A DNA stretch of 64,000 bases, from positions 62,001 through 126,000 of the forward strand of contig NZ_PWAA01000053.1 in NCBI RefSeq assembly GCF_003031585.1. Direction: 5' to 3'. The number at the start of each line of letters is the position of its first letter. Position 1 is the stretch's first letter. Position numbers and translations under genes: made by a program. Shown here piece by piece: positions 54,963-63,538 of the stretch. This DNA is from Thalassobius sp. I31.1 (GTDB taxonomy: Bacteria; Pseudomonadota; Alphaproteobacteria; Rhodobacterales; Rhodobacteraceae). The notes beneath the pieces were generated by a model. The model was not told the DNA's origin, ran no database searches, and worked only from the letters and a program-made list of their open reading frames with translations.

Positions 54963-55958
54963 CTATTTCAGGGGATCTGCAGCTTTGATCGTGCCGCAGT
55001 TGACCTTGTTCCAGTTCAGGATCGGCGCGTTCAGGCGTTTCTGTGTTGCCGGATGGGCCGGGTTCAGCACGCCCAGTTTCACAAGGATCGCGGCAATCGT
55101 GCATTCTGACGCCCGTGTCGCCCCGTCAGAAATCTTCAGGGCGATGCCCAGCTTTTTCTCTGGGATGATCGCGGTGAAAACACCGTCCGCGCCGGTTTTG
55201 ATGGCTACTTTATGATCCATCGCACGCATCAGTTCTGTACAGGCGCGGGTTTCACCAGCGACCAATTCCGGATGTGTTGCCATCGCGCGGTGCAGGCGCA
55301 CAGCCGCTTTTTCCCGTGCAGATCCATCTTCTGAAGCACCGGCGAAGAACGCCATAGAACGTGCAAGCCCCGCAACAGAGGTTGCGAAATTCGGGGCGGA
55401 ACAGCCATCAATGCCATACCCCGGCGTGGTTTCCCCGGTCACATCTTCGAAAGCTTCCTTAATCGCGACCTGAAGCGGGTGGGACGGATCGTGATAATCT
55501 GCGCTATGCCCCATATGTTTGTTCCAGGTCAGAAAACCGGAATGTTTGCCGGAACAGTTGTTGTGGTACTGACAGGGCGAATCATCGGTTTTCACCAGGG
55601 CATTGCGCGCCGGAATGTCGGCTGGTTCCTGTGCGCCGCACCGCAGATCACTTTCGCCCAGATCAAGACCAGACAACCACTTGGAAACCCGATCTGTATG
55701 GATCGCGGCGCCCTGATGTGATGCACAGGCCAGGGCCAGGTGTTCGCTGTTCAGCCCGTAAGCATCCGCAGCACCGCTTTCGATCAGCGGCAGGGCCTGA
55801 ATCATTTTACAGGATGATCGGGGATAGGTGATGTGATCGAGGTTGCCCCAGGCTTCTACAATATCGCCTTTGTGGTCACAAATCACCGCATGGCCGGTGT
55901 GAACAGATTCAAGAATGTCGCCACGCCAGATCTCTGTCAGAATTTCGGGTGCTGTCAT
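54963..55958 (-). CDS. L-asparaginase (Asparaginase_II family, PF06089 type)
   Basis: A 331-residue protein of the Rhizobium-type (thermolabile) asparaginase family, unrelated to the classical AnsA/AnsB fold. Marks are YPRSSCKMIQALPLIESGAA, ACASHQGAAIHTDRV, CQYHNNCSGKHSGFL and GYGIDGCSAPNFA. The Ser/Lys and the Cys residues in these stretches include the presumed active site. ATG 55958 follows CGGAGA; a longer frame is possible. It converges with serB, the stops lying six bases apart. Confidence 0.88.
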   Translation of the reverse strand: MTAPEILTEIWRGDILESVHTGHAVICDHKGDIVEAWGNLDHITYPRSSCKMIQALPLIESGAADAYGLNSEHLALACASHQGAAIHTDRVSKWLSGLDLGESDLRCGAQEPADIPARNALVKTDDSPCQYHNNCSGKHSGFLTWNKHMGHSADYHDPSHPLQVAIKEAFEDVTGETTPGYGIDGCSAPNFATSVAGLARSMAFFAGASEDGSAREKAAVRLHRAMATHPELVAGETRACTELMRAMDHKVAIKTGADGVFTAIIPEKKLGIALKISDGATRASECTIAAILVKLGVLNPAHPATQKRLNAPILNWNKVNCGTIKAADPLK

Positions 55959-56131
55959 TGGTCGTCTCCGGGTAAAGCTGCGCAGTTTTTCGCCAGGACC
56001 GGCGGAAATTGGGGTTTCAAACAACTGCATTTTTTGATTAGTGTAAAGCTATCGGGTAAATGAGATGCGCAGATCCGGAAATAACGGGTCGCTGACATCA
56101 AAGAGGCAACACAGCTGGAGGCTGTTTCAAC

Positions 56132-56671
56132 ATGAAATCTTCTGTTCTTCGCGGGTTTATTGGCGCTGCATCACTGGCAGCATGTGTTGTGACGGGCGCG
56201 TATGCCCAGGAAACCACTGACAATCGCGTGGCCGCGCAAACGGACTGGAGCGTCTTTGTCGACGACGATCCGACACAGTGCTGGGCGGTATCCGGCCCGA
56301 AAGAGACTGTGAACACCGATTCTGACGGTCGCCCGAAAGCCGTGCGTCGTGGTCAGATCCTGATGTTTGTCACCTGGAACCCATCTTCCAGTGTTGCTGG
56401 GCAGGTGTCTTTCACCGGCGGTTATCCTTTTGCCAGCGGATCTACCGTGCAGTTGGATATCAGTGGCAACACGTTCGAGTTGTTCACAACCGGCGAAAAC
56501 GCCTGGGCCGCAAGCCCGGGGGATGACGCCCGGATCATCACTGCAATGAAGCGCGGCGCATCGGCCCTGCTGACAGCGCGCTCTGGCCGTGGCACCATCA
56601 CCAAAGATACATTCTCTCTGCTGGGCTTCACCGCAGCTGTGGAAGAAGCCGAAACACGCTGCGGCGGTTGA
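56132..56671 (+). CDS. Exported protein of the invasion-associated locus B (IalB) family
   Basis: A 179-residue exported protein. The signal peptide ends GAYAQ near residue 26. The mature part carries WSVFVDDDPTQCWAVSGPKE and FVTWNPSSSVAGQVSFTGGY then DDARIITAMKRGASALLTAR, matching IalB. The family was named from Bartonella invasion but occurs widely in free-living alphaproteobacteria. Function is unknown; probably a periplasmic or envelope protein. A TGGAGG site precedes the ATG by nine bases and a terminator follows, so it is a single-gene unit. Confidence 0.88.
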   Translation: MKSSVLRGFIGAASLAACVVTGAYAQETTDNRVAAQTDWSVFVDDDPTQCWAVSGPKETVNTDSDGRPKAVRRGQILMFVTWNPSSSVAGQVSFTGGYPFASGSTVQLDISGNTFELFTTGENAWAASPGDDARIITAMKRGASALLTARSGRGTITKDTFSLLGFTAAVEEAETRCGG

Positions 56672-56691
56672 TTTCACGGCGATCGGAATTG

Positions 56692-56721
56692 AAAGGGGCA
56701 TGTTTCCATTGCCCCTTTTTT
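56692..56721 (+). terminator. Rho-independent terminator after the IalB-like gene
   Basis: AAAGGGGCA (56692-56700) and TGCCCCTTT (56710-56718) form a 9-bp stem, and T continues to 56721. It separates this gene from rlmN. Confidence 0.88.
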
Positions 56722-56757
56722 GCGTTATGAGGCACCCTTGTTTCATCGGAGCCAGTG

Positions 56758-57966
56758 ATGTCTGACAAAAAACCAGCCGCCCCCGCAGCAGCGAAAGCTG
56801 TTACACCTGATATGCTGACCGTGCCGCGCAAAGAGGCGCCCTCTGACCTGATCAATCTGGTTGGGCTGACCCGTGACGCGATGCGGACCGCGCTGATCGA
56901 AGCCGGGACACCTGAAAAACAGGCAAAGATGCGCACGGGGCAAATCTGGCAGTGGATCTATCAAAAAGGCGTACGGTCCTTTGATGATATGACCAATCTG
57001 GCGAAACCTTTCCGCGCGATGCTGTCTGAAAAGTTTGAAGTGCGCGTGCCAGAGGTTATCACCCGTCAGGTTTCTGAGGATGGCACACGCAAATATCTGG
57101 TGCGCATCGCGGGCGGGCATGAGGTAGAGATCGTCTATATCCCCGAAACAGATCGCGGCACGCTGTGTATTTCTTCGCAAGTCGGCTGCACGCTGACCTG
57201 TACCTTCTGTCACACGGGTACCCAGAAACTGGTGCGTAACCTGTCTGCCGGTGAAATCATCGGTCAGGTGATGGTGGCACGCGATGATCTGGACGAATGG
57301 CCGGAACCCGGTCGCAACCCGAATGACGAAGCGAAACGCAAGCTGTCTAACATTGTTCTGATGGGCATGGGCGAGCCGCTGTATAACTTTGAAAACGTAC
57401 GCGACGCGATGAAGATCGCGATGGATCCTGAAGGGATTTCCCTGTCACGCCGTCGCATCACCCTGTCGACATCCGGCGTTGTGCCTGAGATGGCGCGCAC
57501 GGCTGAAGAAATCGGCTGTCTGCTGGCGATTTCCTTCCATGCTACGACTGATGAAGTGCGCGATGTTCTGGTGCCGATCAACAAACGCTGGCCGCTGGAA
57601 AAGCTTGTAGAAGCTTTGCGCAGCTATCCCAAAGCGTCGAACTCTGAGCGCATTACCTTTGAATATGTCATGCTGAAGGGCGTGAATGATACGGATGAAG
57701 ATGCGCACCGTCTGGTGGAGCTGATCAAAGGGATCCCGGCCAAAGTGAACCTGATCCCGTTTAATGAATGGCCCGGTTCGCCTTATGAGCGGTCTTCAAA
57801 TAACCGCATTCGCGCGTTCTCTGAGATTATCTATCAGGCGGGTTATGCCTCGCCCGTGCGCAAACCGCGTGGGGAAGATATTATGGCGGCCTGTGGTCAG
57901 TTGAAATCAGAAACCGAACGTGCGCGCAAAAGCCGGAAGCAGATTGAGGCTGAGCTTAAGGGTTAA
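56758..57966 (+). CDS. rlmN: Dual-specificity rRNA/tRNA adenine-C2 methyltransferase RlmN
   Basis: A 402-residue radical SAM enzyme that methylates A2503 of 23S rRNA and A37 of some tRNAs. The cluster-binding CX3CX2C is Cys144, Cys148, Cys151 ([12 protein letters not shown]); the methyl-carrying Cys379 is in IMAACGQLK. The [10 protein letters not shown] and [11 protein letters not shown] motifs agree. It starts at ATG 56758 after GGAGCC; a GTG codon lies just before. It is followed 13 bases later by a ribbon-helix-helix gene. Confidence 0.96.
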   Translation: MSDKKPAAPAAAKAVTPDMLTVPRKEAPSDLINLVGLTRDAMRTALIEAGTPEKQAKMRTGQIWQWIYQKGVRSFDDMTNLAKPFRAMLSEKFEVRVPEVITRQVSEDGTRKYLVRIAGGHEVEIVYIPETDRGTLCISSQVGCTLTCTFCHTGTQKLVRNLSAGEIIGQVMVARDDLDEWPEPGRNPNDEAKRKLSNIVLMGMGEPLYNFENVRDAMKIAMDPEGISLSRRRITLSTSGVVPEMARTAEEIGCLLAISFHATTDEVRDVLVPINKRWPLEKLVEALRSYPKASNSERITFEYVMLKGVNDTDEDAHRLVELIKGIPAKVNLIPFNEWPGSPYERSSNNRIRAFSEIIYQAGYASPVRKPRGEDIMAACGQLKSETERARKSRKQIEAELKG

Positions 57967-57979
57967 GAGTTGATTCATC

Positions 57980-58426
57980 ATGTTCGGAGTAACTTCCGGT
58001 ATGATGAAAGAAACTGTAACTCTTCAGATCGATCCGGTGATGCTACAGGCGCTGTCAGAAATTGCGTTGTCGGAAGATCAGACGATTGGTCAGATTGTAC
58101 GCGAGGCGCTTAAGCGGGATTTGCAACGCAGACACAAAGCGAAGACGTCCGTTAGGGCGGATGAGCGGCTCGTCGCTCCCTTGCGGGCGCTTCTCGCTGA
58201 TGATCTGGCCTACGCGAAATCGTGGTCTGAATTACAGGATAGGCTTTCCGCGAAAGGGTATATTTTGCAAGAAGCAGGTGGCGGGCTTATCCTATGTGCG
58301 CGCAAAGATATGCAGCGCCTCTGTAAAGCTTCTGAACTTGGCTACTCTCACGCGAAACTTGTCCAACGCTTTGAGCATCCGTTTCCTGGCCACAGGACAT
58401 ACCCCATGGCCAGAAATGTCGTATAA
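57980..58426 (+). CDS. Ribbon-helix-helix protein with a relaxase-like C-terminal segment
   Basis: A 148-residue basic protein. Residues about 12-50 form an RHH/CopG-type DNA-binding unit (VTLQIDPVMLQALSEIALSE, then IGQIVREALKRDLQRR). The C-terminal half (SWSELQDRLSAKGYILQEAG, LCKASELGYSHAKLVQRF) resembles a segment common at the C-termini of mobilisation relaxases. It contains codons less used nearby (tta, agg, ctc), and may be of mobile origin. The start is uncertain: ATG 57980 or the pair at 58001/58004. Its stop abuts that of the LOG gene. Function unknown. Confidence 0.7.
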   Translation: MFGVTSGMMKETVTLQIDPVMLQALSEIALSEDQTIGQIVREALKRDLQRRHKAKTSVRADERLVAPLRALLADDLAYAKSWSELQDRLSAKGYILQEAGGGLILCARKDMQRLCKASELGYSHAKLVQRFEHPFPGHRTYPMARNVV

Positions 58427-59272
58427 TTAACGCCCAGGCAGCGCGTCGCGGGCGTTGCCGTCGCCCCAGGCATCAATTGCGTCAATCGCTTCTTGTGCTG
58501 TATCAACAAACTGGAACAGGTCCAGATCTTCGGCGGCGATGGTGCCTGCGTCTGACAGCGCGTTCCAGTTGATGATCTTTTCCCAGAAGTCTTTGCCAAA
58601 CAGCAGGAAGGGAACGCGGTCCATGCGGCCGGTCTGGATCAGGGTCAGGGCTTCGAACAGCTCATCCAGGGTGCCAAAACCACCCGGGAACACGCAGACC
58701 GCCTTGGCGCGCATCAGGAAATGCATCTTGCGGATCGCGAAGTAATGGAAGTTAAAGCACAGATCGGGTGTCACATATTCATTTGGTGCCTGCTCGTGCG
58801 GCAGCACAATGTTCAGCCCGATGGATGCCCCACCAGCATCGACAGCACCGCGGTTGCCCGCTTCCATAACGCCAGGGCCACCACCGGTGACAACCACATC
58901 TTCGCGCCCGTTGCTTTCCATGCTGCGCAGAGTCATCAGGCGGGCAAATTCACGGGCTTCGTCATAGAAGGCTGACAGATCGGCAAGGGTTTGCGTCCGG
59001 GCTGTGTCTTTTTTCGCGGGTTCTGGAATACGTGCGCCGCCAAACATTACGATTGTGCTTTCAATGCCATGTTCTTCCATGGCCATTTCGGTTTTCAACA
59101 GTTCCAACTGCAGGCGCACCGGGCGCAGGGCGGGCTGACACATGAAATCTTCGTCACTGAACGCCAGGCGATATGCAGGCGCACGGGTTTGCGGCGTATC
59201 CGGAATGTCTTTTGCTTTTTCCACATCCTGATGGGCGTGGCGCATCGGGTGCTTTGGGTTCTTATCACTCAT
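58427..59272 (-). CDS. LOG family protein (TIGR00730-type)
   Basis: A 281-residue Rossmann-fold protein with the LOG motif PGGFGTLDELFE and the VVTGGGPGVMEAGNRGA nucleotide-binding region. Plant LOG proteins release cytokinin bases from nucleotide monophosphates; the larger bacterial form with an N-terminal extension like this one may act as a nucleosidase such as PpnN, but specificity is not resolved by the sequence. No partner is adjacent: it converges on the RHH gene and diverges from dapD. Confidence 0.88.
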   Translation of the reverse strand: MSDKNPKHPMRHAHQDVEKAKDIPDTPQTRAPAYRLAFSDEDFMCQPALRPVRLQLELLKTEMAMEEHGIESTIVMFGGARIPEPAKKDTARTQTLADLSAFYDEAREFARLMTLRSMESNGREDVVVTGGGPGVMEAGNRGAVDAGGASIGLNIVLPHEQAPNEYVTPDLCFNFHYFAIRKMHFLMRAKAVCVFPGGFGTLDELFEALTLIQTGRMDRVPFLLFGKDFWEKIINWNALSDAGTIAAEDLDLFQFVDTAQEAIDAIDAWGDGNARDALPGR

Positions 59273-59357
59273 AAATCGCGTTTCCTTGCGTGAAATTTGT
59301 TTGTTTTAACAGCTACAGCCAGATCCGGCCGAATACCAGTCACCTGTTTTCAACACA

Positions 59358-59389
59358 TTGCGACGCGCCTGTTTTCGCTGGCGTCGCAA
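59358..59389. promoter_or_regulatory. Large inverted repeat upstream of dapD
   Basis: TTGCGACGC (59358-59366) and GCGTCGCAA (59381-59389) are perfect complements separated by 14 bases. It lies about 70 bases before the dapD start in the region shared with the LOG gene. It may be an operator or an RNA stem-loop; no T run follows. Confidence 0.45.
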
Positions 59390-59459
59390 ACTGAGGATGA
59401 CGCAGGGGGTATCTTCGGGTAAGAAGCGCCAACTTTGTATCTTCCGGGAGCCTGAAACC

Positions 59460-60287
59460 ATGTCTAATGCCCAGCTTGAAACCGCCATCGAGGCCGCGTG
59501 GGACGCACGCGATACCATCAGTTCTGCCACCACTGGTGAAATGCGCGATGCGATCGAAGACACGCTGAACGCGCTCGACAGTGGCAAACTACGCGTTGCC
59601 GAACCACGTGAAGACAGCAATTGGCATGTGAACCAATGGGCGAAGAAAGCTGTTCTTCTGGGCTTCCGTATCAAAGATATGGAACAGCACGAGGGTGGCC
59701 CGCAGGGCGCTGGCTGGTGGGATAAAGTCGACAGCAAGTTTAAGGGCTGGGGCGATGCGGAGTGGAAAGAAGCCGGTTTCCGTGCTGTTCCAAACTGTGT
59801 TGTGCGCAAATCTGCTTTTGTTGCCCCTGGCGCGGTTCTGATGCCGTCTTTCGTGAACATCGGCGCATACGTTGGCGAAGGCACGATGGTTGACACCTGG
59901 GCGACTGTTGGCTCCTGCGCGCAGATCGGCAAAAACGTGCACCTGTCCGGTGGCGTTGGCATTGGCGGCGTTCTGGAACCCATGCAGGCTGGCCCGACCA
60001 TCATTGAAGATAACTGCTTCATCGGTGCGCGTTCCGAAGTTGTCGAAGGCTGCATCGTACGCGAAGGGTCCGTTCTGGGCATGGGCGTGTTTATCGGTCA
60101 GTCTACTAAGATTGTGGATCGTGAAACCGGCGAAGTCATGTATGGCGAAGTGCCATCCGGTTCCGTGGTTGTTGCGGGTTCCATGCCCAGCAAAAACGGC
60201 GTGAACCTGTATTGCGCGGTGATCGTGAAGCGTGTGGATGCACAGACCCGTTCCAAGACGTCTATCAACGATCTGCTGCGCGACTGA
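59460..60287 (+). CDS. dapD: Tetrahydrodipicolinate N-succinyltransferase
   Basis: A 275-residue trimeric acyltransferase of the lysine/diaminopimelate succinylase branch. The C-terminal part is a left-handed beta helix with isoleucine-patch hexapeptides ([60 protein letters not shown]). ATG 59460 follows GGGAGCC. It is separated from the other dap gene, dapE (61968), by a receptor gene on the opposite strand and a small conserved gene. A terminator follows. Confidence 0.95.
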   Translation: MSNAQLETAIEAAWDARDTISSATTGEMRDAIEDTLNALDSGKLRVAEPREDSNWHVNQWAKKAVLLGFRIKDMEQHEGGPQGAGWWDKVDSKFKGWGDAEWKEAGFRAVPNCVVRKSAFVAPGAVLMPSFVNIGAYVGEGTMVDTWATVGSCAQIGKNVHLSGGVGIGGVLEPMQAGPTIIEDNCFIGARSEVVEGCIVREGSVLGMGVFIGQSTKIVDRETGEVMYGEVPSGSVVVAGSMPSKNGVNLYCAVIVKRVDAQTRSKTSINDLLRD

Positions 60288-60310
60288 TCCACAGATCAAA
60301 AGCTGAATTT

Positions 60311-60343
60311 AAAACCGCCGGGCCATCATCGCCCGGCGGTTTT
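60311..60343. terminator. Bidirectional terminator between dapD and the receptor-like gene
   Basis: AAAACCGCCGGGC (60311-60323) and GCCCGGCGGTTTT (60331-60343) form a 13-bp stem with a seven-base loop. A and T runs on both sides let it serve both convergent genes. Confidence 0.9.
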
Positions 60344-60347
60344 TGTT

Positions 60348-61451
60348 TCAGCGTACGCCAAACCATTTCGTGTAAATGGCGTCATACCGCCCGTTTTCCC
60401 GGATGGTCAGCAGGGCGCGGTTGACAGATTCACGCAGCGGGCTGTTCTGACTAAGGGCGATGCCGTAATTTTCCGGATGAAAGACCCGGTCCAGCAGGCG
60501 CACTTTGCCGGGGGGCTGATTTCGTACATACCAGGACAGCATGGGCTGATCGAAGAAGATGGCGTCAAATTCACGGTTTTCAAACCCGGTGATAAGAGTG
60601 GTGTAGTCTTTCGTTGTGAAATGCTGGATTTCACGCGTGGTCAGAAAATCGGATGCTGTTGAACCTTCGGTGGTTGCAACGCGGTGTTCTTCGATATCAG
60701 ACAGTGAGTTGATCTCTTCTGTGATTGCGCCAAGCGTAATCGCAGCAGTAATCTTCGCGACAAACACCGATACGATGAACAGGGACGAAATCACAAGAAT
60801 GACGGAAAACACACGCCCTGGCCGGGATTGCGGCACCCGTTCTTCAAAGCCGCCGTTTACAACCAGGTTCAGAGCCCACCAGAACGACGGAAAGAAAGCC
60901 TCTGCCATGGGGCGATCAAAATAAGGCTGACTTTTACGTTCAAAATACCACATGACCAGGCCGCCAAGCGCCAGCAGGCCGAACGCGGCAAGTATTGCGA
61001 ATAGAATATCAAGATTGAAGATCGCCTCAAAAACAGGGCTGCCGGGGTTATCATCATGCAGCATAACCTGAAGGCCCGAAGCGATAATGGGCTGTGAGAA
61101 ATCCAGGATCTGTTCGCGGGATGACGTGATCGAGATATTGGCAACGGCCCCGTCCGCCGCGCCGCTTTGAACGGCTTCGAACATTTCACTGAAGCTGCCA
61201 TAGGGGTGAAACTCAACGCGCAATTTCATCTCAGTTGCGATTTCACGCATCAGATCTATTGAAAAGCCTGCAGGTTCTGTCCCTGTATGCATAGCAAAGG
61301 GTGGACGCTCCACCGTGGCGAAGCGCAATGTTCCGTCAGAACTGATCTGACTGTCCGGGTTCTGAGCCTGAGCAGGAAAGTTTACACATAACAAAAAAAT
61401 CAGAACCAGTTTCCGGATCAGGAAGGACAAGGTTGAGGATTGTTGCCTCAT
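60348..61451 (-). CDS. Ionotropic glutamate receptor-like protein (binding domain with inserted channel)
   Basis: A 367-residue exported membrane protein. A signal peptide (to about residue 29) precedes a substrate-binding domain split in two: lobe 1 (about 40-140, TLRFATVERPPFAMHTGTEP, GFSIDLMREIATEM) and lobe 2 (about 250-367). Between them lie a helix (148-169), a re-entrant pore-like segment (186-204, FFPSFWWALNLVVNGGFEER) and a second helix (213-240, ending with FVAKITAAITLGAI). This order, binding lobe, M1, P-loop, M3, binding lobe, is that of GluR0-type prokaryotic receptors. The filter lacks TVGYGD; NGGFE occupies its place. Ligand and ion selectivity are unknown. Confidence 0.82.
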   Translation of the reverse strand: MRQQSSTLSFLIRKLVLIFLLCVNFPAQAQNPDSQISSDGTLRFATVERPPFAMHTGTEPAGFSIDLMREIATEMKLRVEFHPYGSFSEMFEAVQSGAADGAVANISITSSREQILDFSQPIIASGLQVMLHDDNPGSPVFEAIFNLDILFAILAAFGLLALGGLVMWYFERKSQPYFDRPMAEAFFPSFWWALNLVVNGGFEERVPQSRPGRVFSVILVISSLFIVSVFVAKITAAITLGAITEEINSLSDIEEHRVATTEGSTASDFLTTREIQHFTTKDYTTLITGFENREFDAIFFDQPMLSWYVRNQPPGKVRLLDRVFHPENYGIALSQNSPLRESVNRALLTIRENGRYDAIYTKWFGVR

Positions 61452-61596
61452 TGTGTTCTATCCTGCGAAAATGGTGAGGTTACTAAAAGTTCTGAAACGC
61501 AGGAATGTAAAGGAAAGATTGACCTGAGACTGGATATTTTTGCCGAAACCAGGCATAGCGAATGTGACATTCCCAGCATCGCAGAAAGGGCAGGCG

Positions 61597-61947
61597 ATGA
61601 GCGCTAAAGAGAAAAAAGAAAAGAAGCCGCAGCAAGTCTATACGCTGTTGGTCGAAGTTGGCCGCAAAGACGGTGACGGTCTGCCCGATGGCGCGGATGG
61701 CGCGGCATTGATGTGTTATGCCTCTGGCGTGGACGAAGCCGAAGCCGTACGCGAAACCGTGGCGATCCTGAAGCAGGCGGATATGGCGCCGCTGGATGTG
61801 ACGGGATACGGCACGCTGGATGAACGGATTGAACAAGGCCATGAGATTGGCGAAGACGAACGCGAACTGATGCAGCGTGCTCTGGATGAAAATTCCGTCA
61901 TTGTCGCCCAGATGACCCCATTCTTTGACGGCAAGCCCGCGCATTAA
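61597..61947 (+). CDS. Small conserved protein of unknown function upstream of dapE
   Basis: A 116-residue cytoplasmic protein beginning with a Lys-rich stretch ([20 protein letters not shown]). The rest is charged with no transmembrane segment: [55 protein letters not shown]. It has no motif that I recognise. A gene of this kind is seen between dapD and dapE in several Rhodobacteraceae. ATG 61597 is preceded by AAGGGCAGG. It lies 20 bases ahead of dapE, so it is probably co-transcribed. Confidence 0.75.
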   Translation: MSAKEKKEKKPQQVYTLLVEVGRKDGDGLPDGADGAALMCYASGVDEAEAVRETVAILKQADMAPLDVTGYGTLDERIEQGHEIGEDERELMQRALDENSVIVAQMTPFFDGKPAH

Positions 61948-61967
61948 GTTTCTGTAAAGGAAATCAC

Positions 61968-63119
61968 ATGGCCCATACCCCGATTGACCCCGTTGAACTG
62001 ACTGGCGACCTGATCAAATGCCCCTCTGTTACGCCTGTGGAAGGCGGTGCGCTGGTGCTGCTGGAAGATATGCTGTCAGCGGCGGGCTTTGAATGTACGC
62101 GCATTGATGTCGAAGGCACCTGCAACCTCTTCGCTCGCTGGGGTGCAAAGGGTGCAAACCGGTCTTTCGGCTTTAACGGCCACACCGATGTTGTGCCCGT
62201 GGGTGATGCAGACGCCTGGAGCTTCGATCCCTTCAGCGGTGAAGTTGTCGATGGCATTATGCAGGGGCGTGGCGCGACAGATATGAAATCCGGCGTGGCG
62301 GCCTTTGTCGCGGCAGCGATTGATCTGGTGCAGGACACACCGCCCGACGGTGCAGTGGTGATCACCATCACCGGCGATGAAGAAGGCCCGGCGCTGCATG
62401 GCACCACGGAAATCCTGAAATGGATGGGCGCGCAGGGTGAAGTCATGACTGATTGTCTTGTCGGCGAACCCACCTGCCCGGATAAAATGGGCGAGATGAT
62501 CAAGATCGGTCGTCGCGGATCGCTGAAGGCGCATTTTACCGCGCGGGGTAAGCAGGGCCATTCCGCCTATCCGCATCGCGCCCTGAACCCGCTGCCGGCC
62601 ATGGCGCGTCTGGTGGATCGCCTGTCGTCCCATCAGATTGACGCGGGCAGTGATCATTTTGATCCGACAACGCTGGTCGTTACCGCGATTGAAACCGGGA
62701 ATGACGCCAGCAACGTGATCCCCGCACAATGCCGTTGCGCGATTGATATTCGCTTTTCCGATGTGCAGACCTCCGCGCTGATCATTGCCTGGCTTGAACG
62801 CGAGAAAGCAGTGATCGAGGCAGAGACAGGCGTTGAGCTGGAACTGAAGACTAAAGTCACCGGCGAATCTTTTATAACGCCCCCTGGTGCGCTGTCTGAT
62901 CTGGTCGCGAAATCCGTGAAGGATGAAACCGGCGTTGATCCGGTGCTGTCCACCTCGGGCGGCACGTCGGACGCACGTTTTGTGCGTGCCCATTGTCCTG
63001 TTGTCGAATTTGGTCTTGTGGGCAAAACCATGCACCAGGTGGATGAACGGGTGGAAGCCGAACAGATCACCCAGCTGAAGGGCATTTATTCCCGTATTCT
63101 GAAGGATTATTTCGCATGA
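61968..63119 (+). CDS. dapE: Succinyl-diaminopimelate desuccinylase
   Basis: A 383-residue M20 metallohydrolase that removes succinate from N-succinyl-LL-diaminopimelate. The metal-site motifs [35 protein letters not shown] and the C-terminal [11 protein letters not shown] are visible; a dimerisation domain occupies about 180-295. It starts at ATG 61968 after AAAGGAAATC and its TGA overlaps the next gene's ATG (63116-63119). Confidence 0.95.
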   Translation: MAHTPIDPVELTGDLIKCPSVTPVEGGALVLLEDMLSAAGFECTRIDVEGTCNLFARWGAKGANRSFGFNGHTDVVPVGDADAWSFDPFSGEVVDGIMQGRGATDMKSGVAAFVAAAIDLVQDTPPDGAVVITITGDEEGPALHGTTEILKWMGAQGEVMTDCLVGEPTCPDKMGEMIKIGRRGSLKAHFTARGKQGHSAYPHRALNPLPAMARLVDRLSSHQIDAGSDHFDPTTLVVTAIETGNDASNVIPAQCRCAIDIRFSDVQTSALIIAWLEREKAVIEAETGVELELKTKVTGESFITPPGALSDLVAKSVKDETGVDPVLSTSGGTSDARFVRAHCPVVEFGLVGKTMHQVDERVEAEQITQLKGIYSRILKDYFA

Positions 63120-63538
63120 GCCTGATCATCAGCCAGACCATGGACATCGCCACCTGCCACCAGCTGCGCCGCAAAGTGTTTATCGAAGAACAGGCGGTGC
63201 CTGAGGCGGAAGAAGTCGATGGCGAAGACAATGAGGCCCTGCATTTCCTCGCAGAAAAAGAAGGCCTGCCCATTGGCTGCGCGCGCATTCTGCTGAAAGG
63301 CGATGCGGGCAAGATCGGGCGTGTCTGTGTGCTGAAAGAAGGGCGCGGGGCCGGGGCTGGTGCAGCACTGATCAAGGCCTGCGTTGAACATCTTCGCACC
63401 TTAGATGGCATGAAAATTGCTGTATTAGGGTCTCAGTGCCATGCAATCCCGTTTTATGAGGCGTTGGGTTTCACTGCCTTTGGTCCGGTCTATGATGATG
63501 CGGGGATTGATCACCGCGATATGGAACTGACCCTATGA
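63116..63538 (+). CDS. GNAT-family N-acetyltransferase
   Basis: A 140-residue acetyltransferase. It has the acceptor loop [19 protein letters not shown] typical of ElaA-like GNATs and the acetyl-CoA-binding region [20 protein letters not shown], then the C-terminal [14 protein letters not shown]. Acceptor substrate is unknown. It overlaps both neighbours by ATGA (63116-63119 and 63535-63538), a tight translational unit with dapE and the DUF2064 gene. Confidence 0.85.
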   Translation: MSLIISQTMDIATCHQLRRKVFIEEQAVPEAEEVDGEDNEALHFLAEKEGLPIGCARILLKGDAGKIGRVCVLKEGRGAGAGAALIKACVEHLRTLDGMKIAVLGSQCHAIPFYEALGFTAFGPVYDDAGIDHRDMELTL

